Positions 6,850-18,051 are shown, counted from the first letter of the stretch. The stretch: DNA of 64,000 bases from Allosphingosinicella deserti (GCF_003012735.1 NZ_PXYI01000002.1:124001-188000); one strand, 5' to 3'. A program made the numbers and translations. Notes: a model not told the origin generated them from the letters alone.

Positions 6850-9162
6850 ATGGACCGGCGGATGACCAAGCAGATCCTGATTTTGTCGACCTGTGCCTTC
6901 GCGCTCGGGCTCGCCGGATGCGGCGGTGGCGGCGGCGGATCTCGCCCGGCGCCCTCGCCGATCGCGCCGCCGCCCGCACCACCGCCCCCGGCTCCCCCGC
7001 CGCCACCGCCGCCACCCCCTCCGCCACCGGCGCCGACGACGGTGAACTATAACGACGCCGAATATCAGCGCTCGAACGGCGCGGTGTCGGCCGGTGCGAT
7101 CACTGCGTGGAATGCGGGTGCGACAGGACGCGGCATCAAGGTCGGCGTGATCGACACCGGCATCAATGCCAGCCTTCCGGAATTCGCGGGCAGGATCGAT
7201 CCGGCCAGCCGCGATCTCGTCGCCAGCCGCGGCCTCGCCGACAGCGAGGGCCACGGCACCGCAGTGTCCGGCGTGATCGCCGCCGCCCGCAACGGCACCC
7301 AGAATGTCGGGCTTGCGTTCGAATCGACGATCATCTCCCTGAACAGTTCGAACCCGAACAATTGCGACGACGAAGACGGCTGCAAACACAATGACAGCGA
7401 CATCGCACGAGGTATCGATGTGGCGGTCGCGAACGGCGCGCGGGTCGTCAACATTTCGCTCGGCGGCGAGGGTATCGGCTCGACGATGGTGAGCGCCGTG
7501 CGCCGGGCCACGGCGGCCGGCGTGGTCATGGTGATCTCCGCTGGAAACGATTCGGCGGCGGATCCGAGCGCCTTCGCGATCGGCGCCGCGCGGCAGAGCG
7601 GGGGTCTGGTGATCATTGCCGGAGCGCATGATGCGTCCGGAGCGATGGCAAGCTTCAGCAACAAGGCAGGAAGCGATCCGACTTACTATCTGACTGCGCT
7701 CGGAGCGCGCGTCCGGACCATCGACGAGACCGGTACCGGTACCTTGTGGAGCGGAACCTCCTTCTCGGCACCGGTCGTCACCGGCGCCGCGGCCCTTCTC
7801 GCCCAGGCCTTTCCAAATCTCACCGGGCGGCAGATCGTCGACCTGCTGCTGACCACTGCGACCGACGCCGGTGCGGCCGGGACCGATGCGGAATATGGCC
7901 GCGGGGTGCTCAATCTCCAGCGTGCGTTCCAGCCACAGGGAAATGTCACCATGGCCGGCAGCGCCGCGCCGGTCCCTGCCGGCAGCAGCGGCGGATCGGC
8001 GTCGGGAGTGATGGGCGACGCGACGGCCGAGGGGGCGATGAAGGGCGCGATCATTCTCGACGGCTATTCACGCGCGTTCGTCGCCGATCTCGCCACCCGC
8101 CTCGTTCAGGCGCCGCAGGATCGCCCGCTCGCCCGCGGCCTCATGGGCGACCAGCGCAGTGCCACCGCCCAGAATCGTATGGTCGCGGTTTCGCTGACGC
8201 TCGACCGGCGCCGGACCACGCAGCCCCAGGTCGGATTAGCGCAACTCGGACTTACCTATGAAGACGGGCGGCGCGCCCGTTTGCTTTCGGGCCTGATGGT
8301 AAGCCGGCTCAGCCCCAAGACCGCGGTCGCGCTCGGTTTCTCGGAAAGCGGCAGGACGCTCCAGCAGCGGCTCGCAGGTGGCACCGGCAATGCCTTCCTC
8401 GTTGCCCGCGATCCGGGCGTGAAGATGGGCTTCTACGGCGACGATGCCACGAGCATCGGCCTACGCCATGATCTCGGCGGGGTCGGCCTCACCGTCACCG
8501 GCGAGCGCGGCGAGGTGTTCGAGGAGGGGCTTGACCGTGCCCGGCGCGCGCGCCGTCGCGGCTATTCTGTCGGGTCGGTCACGTTCGACCGCCAGATCGG
8601 CCCTGCTGCGGTGACGCTCGGCGCCACGCGGCTGGAGGAGCGCGAGACGATACTCGGCGGGCGCCTGTCGGCCTCCTTCGGCACGGGGGGCGCGACGAGC
8701 TGGTTCGCGGACGCCGCCGCCAATGTCGATCTCGGCGGCGGCTGGAGCGGCCACGCGAGCTATCGCCGCGGCACCACTAGCCTTGCATCGGGGCCGCTGG
8801 CCACCGGTGGGCGGCTCAGCACCGACGCCTGGGCGCTGGATCTCTCCAAGCGGGATGCTTTTCGTGGTGGTGACATGCTGGCAATCCGGGTGATGCAGCC
8901 GCTTCGGGTCCGATCGGGCGGCTACGACATCAATCTGCCCGTGTCCTACGATTATGCGGACGGCAGCGTCGGCTATGCGCGCCGCTTCTTTAATCTCGCG
9001 CCGACCGGCCGCGAGATCGATTTCGAGACCGCTTACGCCGTAGGTCTGTGGGGCGGTTCGCTTAGCGGCAATGCCTTCGCCCGCCGACAGCCGGGCCATA
9101 TCGCCGATGCCGATGCCGACGTCGACGTCGGCGGGGCGATACGGTTCACGACGGGCTTCTGA
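6850..9162 (+). CDS. Subtilisin-like (S8) lipoprotein autotransporter
   Basis: A 770-residue secreted serine protease. A signal peptide ends in the lipobox LAGC (Cys24), followed by a glycine run and a proline-rich linker to about residue 60. The S8 peptidase domain (about 65-360) has a complete triad: Asp102 in VIDTGIN, His135 in EGHGT and Ser304 in GTSFSAP. Residues about 400-770 are rich in alternating beta strands and end in Phe, as an outer-membrane autotransporter barrel would. The combination of lipid anchor, subtilase and barrel recalls Neisseria NalP. The second Met (6862) is an alternative start. It stands alone on its strand. Confidence 0.82.
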   Translation: MDRRMTKQILILSTCAFALGLAGCGGGGGGSRPAPSPIAPPPAPPPPAPPPPPPPPPPPPAPTTVNYNDAEYQRSNGAVSAGAITAWNAGATGRGIKVGVIDTGINASLPEFAGRIDPASRDLVASRGLADSEGHGTAVSGVIAAARNGTQNVGLAFESTIISLNSSNPNNCDDEDGCKHNDSDIARGIDVAVANGARVVNISLGGEGIGSTMVSAVRRATAAGVVMVISAGNDSAADPSAFAIGAARQSGGLVIIAGAHDASGAMASFSNKAGSDPTYYLTALGARVRTIDETGTGTLWSGTSFSAPVVTGAAALLAQAFPNLTGRQIVDLLLTTATDAGAAGTDAEYGRGVLNLQRAFQPQGNVTMAGSAAPVPAGSSGGSASGVMGDATAEGAMKGAIILDGYSRAFVADLATRLVQAPQDRPLARGLMGDQRSATAQNRMVAVSLTLDRRRTTQPQVGLAQLGLTYEDGRRARLLSGLMVSRLSPKTAVALGFSESGRTLQQRLAGGTGNAFLVARDPGVKMGFYGDDATSIGLRHDLGGVGLTVTGERGEVFEEGLDRARRARRRGYSVGSVTFDRQIGPAAVTLGATRLEERETILGGRLSASFGTGGATSWFADAAANVDLGGGWSGHASYRRGTTSLASGPLATGGRLSTDAWALDLSKRDAFRGGDMLAIRVMQPLRVRSGGYDINLPVSYDYADGSVGYARRFFNLAPTGREIDFETAYAVGLWGGSLSGNAFARRQPGHIADADADVDVGGAIRFTTGF

Positions 9163-9195
9163 CCCGCCGCCACGCCCGGGCGGAAGCCTCGGCAG

Positions 9196-10176
9196 CTATT
9201 CGACCGTGCCCGGCGTGACGATCAGCACGTCGAGATCGTCGGTCGGCCGCCAGTTCGTGTGGCGCACTTCGAACTGCGTCGGCCCGATTTTGCGAACGCC
9301 TGCGCCGCAGAAGCTGACCAGATTCTCGGGTGCGCCTTTGTCGACCACGAGCCGGAAGCGGCCGATCGGCGAGCGCCAATTGGCGCCAGTCTTGAGCACA
9401 TATCCAATGCTGAGGTTCGGTAGCGCGGCATTCTCGCCGCCCTTCTTGCGTGCAAGCCGATCGACGCCGGCAAGAAACGCCGCATCCGCGCAATAGCGGG
9501 CGATCATCGCCTTGCCCTCCGACGATTCGCGGAACCCCGCTATGGCGAAAGGGGTGCCGACGCTGCCGCCGGTACCAGGCACATAGGCATGCTCGACCAC
9601 CAGATCGCGCCCGGCTGGGAAGAGCTGCTCCCAATAGTGCGTCTCCTTCACCGTCCATGCAGGAGCGAGATGGCGTTCCATGCCGCCGCCGCGCTCATAT
9701 TCGTCGGGCTGAACGAGGCCGAGCGCAACCAGCCGGTCCTGCGCCGCCTTGCCCAGCCGGTCGAGCGCGTCACCAGGCTCGTCGGACAGGGGCACACCGA
9801 GCGATGTAAGCAAGGCGGTGTGATCCTTGCCGCCCAGCACCGCCTTCCGCTCCACCGCCATTCGGACCGGCCTGCCGTCGACCCTGGTCGCAAAATTGTG
9901 CGGGAAGGCGACATCGCCATGTTCGCGGTTCGCAAGATCGTCGTCGGGCATGGGAAAGGCGACGATCGTCCGCACATCCTTGGCCGTCCGGTTGCGGAAG
10001 ACGTAGCGTACTCGAACCTTCTCCGCGGAGACGAACAGGTCTTCGGACACCATGTCGATGGCGTCGGTGCGAGTGAGGACGAGCCCTCCGGCGGCGGTCT
10101 CGGCGGTGCTGTCATTGGCGAGCGCAGGCGCGGCGAGCAGCCACGCCAATGCGATCGAAGCTGCAATCTTCTTCAT
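9196..10176 (-). CDS. DUF4424 exported protein
   Basis: A 326-residue protein with a cleavable signal peptide (MKKIAASIALAWLLAAPALA). The mature start NDSTAETAAGGLVLTRTDAIDMVSEDL and the following RVRYVFRN strand match the DUF4424 family, a group of exported proteins of unknown function. Two cysteines lie in the C-terminal half. The ATG at 10176 begins the signal peptide. usg lies 26 bases upstream on the same strand, so they may share a transcript; the 3' end converges on the autotransporter gene. Confidence 0.75.
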   Translation of the reverse strand: MKKIAASIALAWLLAAPALANDSTAETAAGGLVLTRTDAIDMVSEDLFVSAEKVRVRYVFRNRTAKDVRTIVAFPMPDDDLANREHGDVAFPHNFATRVDGRPVRMAVERKAVLGGKDHTALLTSLGVPLSDEPGDALDRLGKAAQDRLVALGLVQPDEYERGGGMERHLAPAWTVKETHYWEQLFPAGRDLVVEHAYVPGTGGSVGTPFAIAGFRESSEGKAMIARYCADAAFLAGVDRLARKKGGENAALPNLSIGYVLKTGANWRSPIGRFRLVVDKGAPENLVSFCGAGVRKIGPTQFEVRHTNWRPTDDLDVLIVTPGTVE

Positions 10177-10202
10177 GGATCCCCCAGAATAGGGGAACCG
10201 CC

Positions 10203-10475
10203 TTAGTTGATCGTGATCACGCCATCCACTGCCCGCCATTCCGCCGGCCGGATGAGATGCTGATGCGCGATCCGTACGGAGTGGATCGCCGCCTCGATGT
10301 CGGTCCGCCAATGATCGAGGAAGCGGTGCAGGACCGGGAAGCGCGGCGCAAGATCATATTCCTGCCACACGAACAGTTGGAGGAGGCCCGGATGATCGGG
10401 CATGTAATAGCTGATTTCGGCCGTCATCAGGCCGTAGCCCTGAACCTGCCGGATGAAGTCGCGGTCACCACTCAT
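10203..10475 (-). CDS. usg: Usg family protein
   Basis: A 90-residue cytosolic protein with the conserved GYGLMTAEISYYMPDHP and LQLFVWQEYDLAPRFP blocks of the Usg family, named for an open frame near tryptophan genes in some alphaproteobacteria. No trp gene is present here. Its molecular role is unknown. It lies downstream of the suf operon, separated by two hairpins, and just upstream of the DUF4424 gene. Confidence 0.82.
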   Translation of the reverse strand: MSGDRDFIRQVQGYGLMTAEISYYMPDHPGLLQLFVWQEYDLAPRFPVLHRFLDHWRTDIEAAIHSVRIAHQHLIRPAEWRAVDGVITIN

Positions 10476-10623
10476 CTCGCCCTCCCGATCTCGGGTGTGG
10501 AACGAACGCCATCATGATGCAGGCGGGTTAAGAGCACGCAAACCATCGGTCGACCTCTCAGCTCAGTCACATTCTCCTTCCACACGCCAGATGGCGGGGC
10601 GAATAATACGAGTGAGGCCGACA

Positions 10624-10676
10624 CTCGTTCCGGGCCGGTTCCGAAACGAGGACGCCGCCGGCAGAAGCCGGCGGCG
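10624..10676 (-). terminator. Double hairpin at the end of the suf operon
   Basis: CGCCGCCGGC at 10653-10662 and GCCGGCGGCG at 10667-10676 form a perfect 10-bp stem with a 4-base loop, 28 bases after the sufA stop on the minus strand. A second stem (CTCGTTCCGG 10624-10633 with CCGAAACGAG 10641-10650, one mismatch) follows directly. No long T run follows, so it may act as a terminator or as a stabilising 3' end. Confidence 0.65.
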
Positions 10677-10703
10677 CCTGTTCGATCATCAATGCGTGAC
10701 GGC

Positions 10704-11069
10704 TTAGACGGTGAAGCTCTCGCCGCAGCCGCACGTGCCTTTGGCGTTGGGATTGTTGAACACGAACCCGGCGGTGAAATCGTCTTCCTGCCAGGTCATC
10801 GTCGAGCCGATGAGATAAAGGATCGAGGATCCGTCGACGAAGAAAGGTCCCGCCGGGGTCTCGATCCGCTCGTCGAACGGCTTCGCCTCGGTGACATAGT
10901 CGACCGAATAAGCGAGGCCGGAGCAGCCGCGGCGCGGCGTCGACAGCTTGACACCGATCGTGCCGTCGGGCGCCTTTGCCATCAAGTCGGCGATCCGCGC
11001 CTCGGCGCTCGGCGTCAGGATCAAAGCGGCCGGACGCGGGCGGCGGGTCTTGGTTGCAGTCTCGGTCAT
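10704..11069 (-). CDS. sufA: Iron-sulfur cluster assembly carrier, HesB/IscA family
   Basis: A 120-residue A-type carrier that accepts clusters from the SufBCD scaffold and hands them to apoproteins. The three conserved cysteines are present: RGCSGLAY near the middle and GTCGCGESF at the C terminus. The ATG at 11069 is chosen because it gives a protein of family length; it lies 7 bases after the sufT stop. It is the last gene of the suf operon. Confidence 0.9.
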   Translation of the reverse strand: MTETATKTRRPRPAALILTPSAEARIADLMAKAPDGTIGVKLSTPRRGCSGLAYSVDYVTEAKPFDERIETPAGPFFVDGSSILYLIGSTMTWQEDDFTAGFVFNNPNAKGTCGCGESFTV

Positions 11070-11076
11070 TGCGTCC

Positions 11077-11547
11077 TCACAACATGCCAAGTTCGAGCTT
11101 GGCTTCGTCCGACATCCTCTGCGGGTCCCAGGGCGGATCCCAGACGAGTTCGACTTCGGCATGGCCGACGCCCGGCACCGCCCCGACCCGAAGCTCGACC
11201 TCGCCGGGCATCGACTCTGCGACCGGGCAGTTCGGAGTCGTCAAGGTCATTTGGACCTTGGCGTGGTGCTCCGGCGTGATCTCGACATGGTAGACCAGCC
11301 CGAGGTCGTAGATGTTGACCGGGATCTCGGGGTCGTAAATCTCCTTCAGGGCGTCGATAACCGCTTCGTAGAGGTCGCCGCCCGGAACATCGGCAGGAGG
11401 CGCCGCCGGTGCCGCCTGCTGCGCCAGGAAGCCATCGAGATAGTCGCGCTTGCGCTCGAACGTCTCGACGACGTCGCTCACGCGCGCCTTGGGAGGCGCT
11501 GTCGCCTCGGTGACTTCCTCGATCTCGATCTTGCGTTCGTGGTTCAT
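11077..11547 (-). CDS. sufT: SUF system assembly protein, MIP18/DUF59 family
   Basis: A 156-residue protein. After a variable N-terminal region of about 55 residues comes a DUF59 domain with the conserved EIYDPEIPVNIYDLGLVY and the cysteine-containing TTPNCPVAESMP loop. Members linked to suf operons (SufT) aid iron-sulfur protein maturation. The ATG at 11547 overlaps the sufS stop (ATGA). Confidence 0.87.
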   Translation of the reverse strand: MNHERKIEIEEVTEATAPPKARVSDVVETFERKRDYLDGFLAQQAAPAAPPADVPGGDLYEAVIDALKEIYDPEIPVNIYDLGLVYHVEITPEHHAKVQMTLTTPNCPVAESMPGEVELRVGAVPGVGHAEVELVWDPPWDPQRMSDEAKLELGML

Positions 11548-12758
11548 CCGAAGATTCTCGTTACCCGTTCGATTCCGCGGACGAGCGCCTCGATGTCGCG
11601 CCGTCCATTATACACGCCGAAGCTCGCCCGCGCGGTGGCATCGACCCCGAGATGCGCCATCAGCGGCTGGGCGCAGTGATGCCCGGCGCGGATCGCGACC
11701 CGGCTCTCGTCCAATATGGTGCCGATGTCGTGCGGATGCACCCCTTCGAGCGCGAAACTGATGATGCCGGCACTGTCCTCGGGCCCGAAGACTCGAAGGC
11801 TGTTGATGCTCGAGAGCGCATCGCGGGCCTCACGCACCAGGGCGTTTTCATGCGCGCTGATCGCTTCGACACCGATGCTCTCGACATAATCGACCGCCGC
11901 CTCGAGCCCGAGCACTCCGACGACGTGCGGCGTGCCGGGTTCGAACCGCGCCGGCGGCGGCGCATAGGTCGTGCCTGCGAAACTCACCCGATCGATCATC
12001 GCGCCGCCGCCCTGCCAGGGCGGCATCGCCGCGAGGAGTTCGGCGCGGCCCCAGAGCACGCCGATGCCGGTCGGTCCGTAGAGCTTGTGACCGGAAAAGA
12101 CGTAGAAGTCGCAGCCGAGATCGGCGACATCGACGGGAAGCCGCGGCACAGCCTGGCAGCCGTCGAGCAGCAGCAGGGCGCCGACTGAATGGGCGAGCGC
12201 AGCCGCGCGCTTGGCGTCGAGCACCGATCCGAGCACGTTCGAAACATGGGCGAGCGCGACGATCCTATGCCGCGCCGTCAGAATGTCCGCCATCGCATCG
12301 AGATCGATCCGACCGTCTTCGGTAAGCGGGGCGACATCGATCGTCGCGCCGGTGCGCTCGGCGATCAGCTGCCAAGGCACGATGTTCGAATGATGCTCGA
12401 GCATCGACAGCATGATCCGGTCGCCGGGCTGCAGATTTGCGCCGCCCCAGCTCTGCGCGACGAGATTGATCCCCTCGGTCGCGCCGCGAACGAAGATGAC
12501 CTCGTCCGACGACGGCGCACCGATGAACCGCGCCACCCGCCGCCGCGACGCTTCGAACGCCAGGGTCATCTCGGACGAGCGCTGATAGACGCCGCGATGC
12601 ACGGTCGCATAGGTCTCGGAATAGCCGCGGGCGATCGCATTGATCACCGCCTGCGGCTTCTGCGCGGTCGCCGCGGTGTCGAGATAGGCCCAGCCTTCGG
12701 GAATTGCCGGAAAATCGGCGACATGGTCGAGTGGGCGGGTGGGGGAGAAGGTGTCCAT
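11544..12758 (-). CDS. sufS: Cysteine desulfurase SufS
   Basis: A 404-residue pyridoxal-phosphate enzyme that takes sulfur from cysteine and forms a persulfide for cluster assembly. The PLP lysine is Lys225 in SGHKLYGPTG and the active cysteine is Cys362 in RAGHHCAQP, the type II (SufS) arrangement. ATATVHRGVY-like residues near 50-58 and HHSNIVPW at 122-129 are also typical. The start codon at 12758 shares one base with the sufD stop. No sufE or sufU is visible nearby, so the sulfur acceptor must be encoded elsewhere or replaced. Confidence 0.95.
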   Translation of the reverse strand: MDTFSPTRPLDHVADFPAIPEGWAYLDTAATAQKPQAVINAIARGYSETYATVHRGVYQRSSEMTLAFEASRRRVARFIGAPSSDEVIFVRGATEGINLVAQSWGGANLQPGDRIMLSMLEHHSNIVPWQLIAERTGATIDVAPLTEDGRIDLDAMADILTARHRIVALAHVSNVLGSVLDAKRAAALAHSVGALLLLDGCQAVPRLPVDVADLGCDFYVFSGHKLYGPTGIGVLWGRAELLAAMPPWQGGGAMIDRVSFAGTTYAPPPARFEPGTPHVVGVLGLEAAVDYVESIGVEAISAHENALVREARDALSSINSLRVFGPEDSAGIISFALEGVHPHDIGTILDESRVAIRAGHHCAQPLMAHLGVDATARASFGVYNGRRDIEALVRGIERVTRIFG

Positions 12759-13854
12759 CAGCTCTGGGCTCCGCCGTGCGCGAGCCACGCATTCGCATCA
12801 TCGAGGAATGCAGTGCGGACGTCTTCCTCGCCGATCCGCTCGATTGCGTCGGCCACGAACGAGGCGGTGAGCAACGCCTTGGCTTCCGCCGGTGCGATGC
12901 CGCGGCTGGCGAGATAGAAGAGCGCGTCGCGGTTGAGTTCGCCAACGGTCGCCCCGTGGGCGCACTTGACGTCGTCGGCAAAGATCTCGAGCTCGGGCTT
13001 CGCATTGATCGTGGCGGTGCGGGAGAGCAACAGCCCCTTCAGCGACTGCTCGCCGTCCGTCTTCTGCGCGCCGCGCGCCACTTCGACCCGCGCAGCGACC
13101 GAGCAGGTCGCTTGGTCGTCGGCCACCGAGCGCCACACCTGCCGGCTCTGGCCATTTGGCTGTTCGTGGCGGATGACGAGATTGGCATCGTGCCGCTGGC
13201 GGCCGCGGGCCAGCAGCGCACCACCGACCTCGGCAAAGCCCGCATTGCCGGCAAGATGTACTTCGCCGTCGAACCGCGTGTCGGCCCCGCCACCGGCAAG
13301 CGTGGTCAGCACGAAGCTCGCGCCTTCGCCGACCGCCACCCGATCGGACAGGCTGACATAGCCGCTGGCGGTCAGGATCCGCCGCGACAGCATCAGCCGT
13401 GCGCCCTTGAACAGGGTGATTCGGGTCAGCCGGTTGGTCCAGCCGTCGCCGAGAAAGGTCTCGACGATCGACGCCTGCGCGTCGACATCGAGCTCGATCC
13501 GCGCGGGCAGGTGATCCGCCGCGCCGGTCGAGACGTGAATCACCTGGACTAGGCCGAGCGGCGCATGGCCGGAGCCGAGGCGCAATGTCCAGCCTTCGCT
13601 GCCGACCAGCCGCCCCAGCGCATCTTCTCCGACTGGCGCCTCGACCGTGCCGAGCGCGACATCGCCGGGTTCGCTCGCGTCGGCGACCAGCCTGCCGTCG
13701 ACGAACAGCAGGCGCGGTCCGGGCGTGGCGCAGTCGAGCCATGGAAGCCGCTCCGGCATCTGGCCGGACGGCGCACGCGCCGCGATTTCCGGCAGCGCCG
13801 AGAGGTCGCTCCAGCGCCACCGTTCCTCTCGGTTGGAGGGAAGCTCCAGCAGGC

Positions 13855-13858
<4 letters not shown>
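12758..13858 (-). CDS. sufD: Fe-S cluster assembly protein SufD
   Basis: A 366-residue SufB/SufD-family protein, a partner of SufB and SufC in the cluster scaffold. The C-terminal beta-helix core ends with the family pattern DVKCAHGATVGELN...YLASRGIAPAEAKALLTASFVADAI, which carries the conserved Cys and His. The N-terminal 100 residues are divergent, as is usual for SufD. It sits between sufC (4-base overlap) and sufS. Confidence 0.92.
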
Positions 13859-14598
<740 letters not shown>

Positions 14599-14626
14599 CG
14601 TCGTCTTTCGTCGTCGGAATATCGTT

Positions 14627-14712
14627 CGTCATCCCGGCGGAGGCCGGGATCTCAGGTCGGAAATGCGCCGCGGCTGGTCCCGCCGTCATTCGGGCCTGCG
14701 CCGGGATGACGG
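14627..14712. repeat. REP-like palindromic element between sufB and sufC
   Basis: CGTCATCCCGGC at 14627-14638 is repeated in inverse orientation as GCCGGGATGACG at 14700-14711. Each end also folds on itself: CCCGGC/GCCGGG at 14633-14648 with a 4-base loop, and an imperfect 12-bp stem at 14683-14712. The GTCATCCCGGCGgAGGCCGGGAT form is a repeat type I know from many alphaproteobacterial genomes. Only this pair was seen in the window. It may lower or stabilise expression of the distal suf genes. Confidence 0.7.
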
Positions 14713-14733
14713 AAGAGGCGCGCTTGAGGCCAA

Positions 14734-16202
<1,469 letters not shown>

Positions 16203-16206
<4 letters not shown>

Positions 16207-16679
16207 TTCACTTCACCTTGTAGCTGGGGCTCCGCCGCGCGCGGCGCGGGGCTCTGGGCCGGAATTGCAGCGCCCGCAAGAGTGGCAAGGCTGGCGAGGC
16301 TGACGCCCTGAAGAGCGCCGCGGACGGCGCCGTTGACCGCCAGCAAATGGGGCTTCACCTGACAATTGCCTTCGAGAACGCAATCGTTGCGGGCTTCGTC
16401 CGCACAAGTGGTCATCGCAATCGGACCCTCCACCGCCTCGACGATGTCGGCGAGGCTGATCTCCGGCGCTGCGCGGGAGAGTGTGAAGCCGCCGCCGGTC
16501 CCGCGCGCCGATTGTAGCAGGCCCGCAGAGGCCAGCCGTCCCATCAATTTCTGCGCGGTCGGCAGCGGCACGCCGGTTTCCTCCGCCAGCGCCGTCGCGG
16601 ACAGCCGTGCGCCAGCCGCGCGGCGGGCCGCGGCGGCCATCATCACGACGGCATAATCGGCAAGGGAGGTGAGGCGCAT
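16203..16679 (-). CDS. Rrf2-family Fe-S regulator of the suf operon
   Basis: A 158-residue winged-helix regulator. The N-terminal HTH ([29 protein letters not shown]) is followed by three cysteines at 92, 100 and 106 (C-x7-C-x5-C), the spacing of cluster-binding Rrf2 proteins of the IscR/SUF regulator type. By analogy it senses iron-sulfur status and controls its own operon. It is the first gene of the suf operon; a palindrome lies 7 bases upstream of its start codon. Confidence 0.88.
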
Positions 16680-16685
16680 GGTTCC

Positions 16686-16708
16686 AATCGGATCGATTCT
16701 ATCCGATT
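16686..16708. promoter_or_regulatory. Candidate operator of the suf operon
   Basis: AATCGGAT at 16686-16693 and ATCCGATT at 16701-16708 form a perfect inverted repeat with a 7-base spacer, immediately upstream of the Rrf2 start codon. A second short palindrome (GGCGATCGCC, 16720-16729) follows. The position suits autoregulation by the adjacent Rrf2 protein; binding is inferred. Confidence 0.45.
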
Positions 16709-16833
16709 GCGCATGTGGCGGCGATCGCCACGTTAATCAAGCCTTTGCCGGCGCGGTACGATGAACGGAAAATCCGGTTGTATCCGACTCGGGGGCCGGG
16801 CTAGCGTTTCGTGGATTTCAGGGGGGTTTTATC

Positions 16834-18051
16834 ATGCGCATCACACATTTCGCTGCGGCGCTCGCCGCAGCGTCGCTGCTGGCGTCCGCCGTGTCGGCAC
16901 AGACACCGCCGGCCCCGACCGACGACAGTGCCGAAGACATCGCCAAGGACGCCGCGCGCGATCTCAAGGATAGCCGCTTCTACAACAAGCCTGGTGCGAC
17001 CCGCGCGCAGTATGACTCGGATTGGCAGGAATGCCGCCTGATCGCGCGCGGCTCTCGAACGCCGACCGGAACCATCCCTTATTACTACAATCCCGCCGTC
17101 GTGTCGCCGATCGCTGCAGGTATCGGGGCGGGCATCGGCGGCCTGATCGCCGGCGCGATCGCCGAGGGCCAGCAGCGCCGCGCCAATCGCCGCACGTGCC
17201 TGATGATCAAGGGATGGCGCCTGGTCGAGCCGTCGCCGGCCGTGACGGCGAAAGTCGCGGCGATGACGGAAGCGCAACGGGAGGCGCATTTCAACGCCAT
17301 TGTCGGTGCCGAGCGCGTCGAGGGCGAGATCACCGAGCGGAAGACGTTCGCGCTGGCGGCCGATCCCGCTTTGAAGCTTGACGCACCGGTGGACGGGCCG
17401 TCTTCCCTCTACCTGGGCAAGAAGATCGACATTGCGGCGCCACTCACGCTCGCACCGGGCGAAGGTGCGATCGTGATTGCCTTCCGCCGGCCGGACGAGG
17501 GCAGCGCCGGCCGCTCCGCCTCCCTTGCCATGGCGCGTTACGACGTCGAGGGCCGCGATCTCGTCTACCAGCCGCGCGACTGGAAGAAGACGGGCGACAA
17601 GACGACCTATGCGGTGATCGCACAGAGCAGCGACCGCAAGGCTCCGCTCGAGGTTCAGGTGCTGCGAGTCACTGCGGGCGATTACGTCATTACCGGTTCC
17701 TCGGTCGGCAAGGGCGTGATCGTCACCAGCAATTGCTTCGGTGCGCCGACCTTCCATGTCGGCGCCGGGAAGACGGTCTATCTGGGCGACTTCATCCCCT
17801 ATATGGACGTCAAGCTTTCGACCGGCAAAAAGTTCTTCGGGCTCGGCTATTCCGAACATCTCGCGGATGCCCGCGCAGCCCTTGCTGCCAAGCAGCCCGA
17901 ACTTGCGTCCGCCATGCAGCCGGCCACGATCCGCAACCGGGCGACCTTCGCCTGCTCGGCAATCACGATGGACCGCTGGGATCTTCCCGGAAAGGAGGAA
18001 TTGGCGCTTCCGGAGCCGAAGACGGATCCGGTGACGCTCTCCAGACGCTGA
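16834..18051 (+). CDS. Secreted hypothetical protein with glycine-rich segment
   Basis: A 405-residue protein with a clear signal peptide (MRITHFAAALAAASLLASAVSAQ). Residues 50-72 carry a tryptophan/cysteine patch (DSDWQECRLIARG). A glycine-rich hydrophobic segment at 92-112 (SPIAAGIGAGIGGLIAGAIAE) looks like a glycine zipper, and is followed by RRTCLMIKGWRLV. The C-terminal half is mostly beta in character. I do not recognise a family for the whole protein; the glycine zipper and Cys pattern recall outer-membrane or envelope proteins. It is divergent from the suf operon and followed by a strong hairpin, so it is probably monocistronic. Confidence 0.72.
   Translation: MRITHFAAALAAASLLASAVSAQTPPAPTDDSAEDIAKDAARDLKDSRFYNKPGATRAQYDSDWQECRLIARGSRTPTGTIPYYYNPAVVSPIAAGIGAGIGGLIAGAIAEGQQRRANRRTCLMIKGWRLVEPSPAVTAKVAAMTEAQREAHFNAIVGAERVEGEITERKTFALAADPALKLDAPVDGPSSLYLGKKIDIAAPLTLAPGEGAIVIAFRRPDEGSAGRSASLAMARYDVEGRDLVYQPRDWKKTGDKTTYAVIAQSSDRKAPLEVQVLRVTAGDYVITGSSVGKGVIVTSNCFGAPTFHVGAGKTVYLGDFIPYMDVKLSTGKKFFGLGYSEHLADARAALAAKQPELASAMQPATIRNRATFACSAITMDRWDLPGKEELALPEPKTDPVTLSRR

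Noticed and set aside
6945-7035. CCG/CCA-rich simple repeat as a phase-variable tract
   Set aside because: It encodes the proline linker of the autotransporter with mixed codons; there is no long uniform repeat unit that would slip easily.
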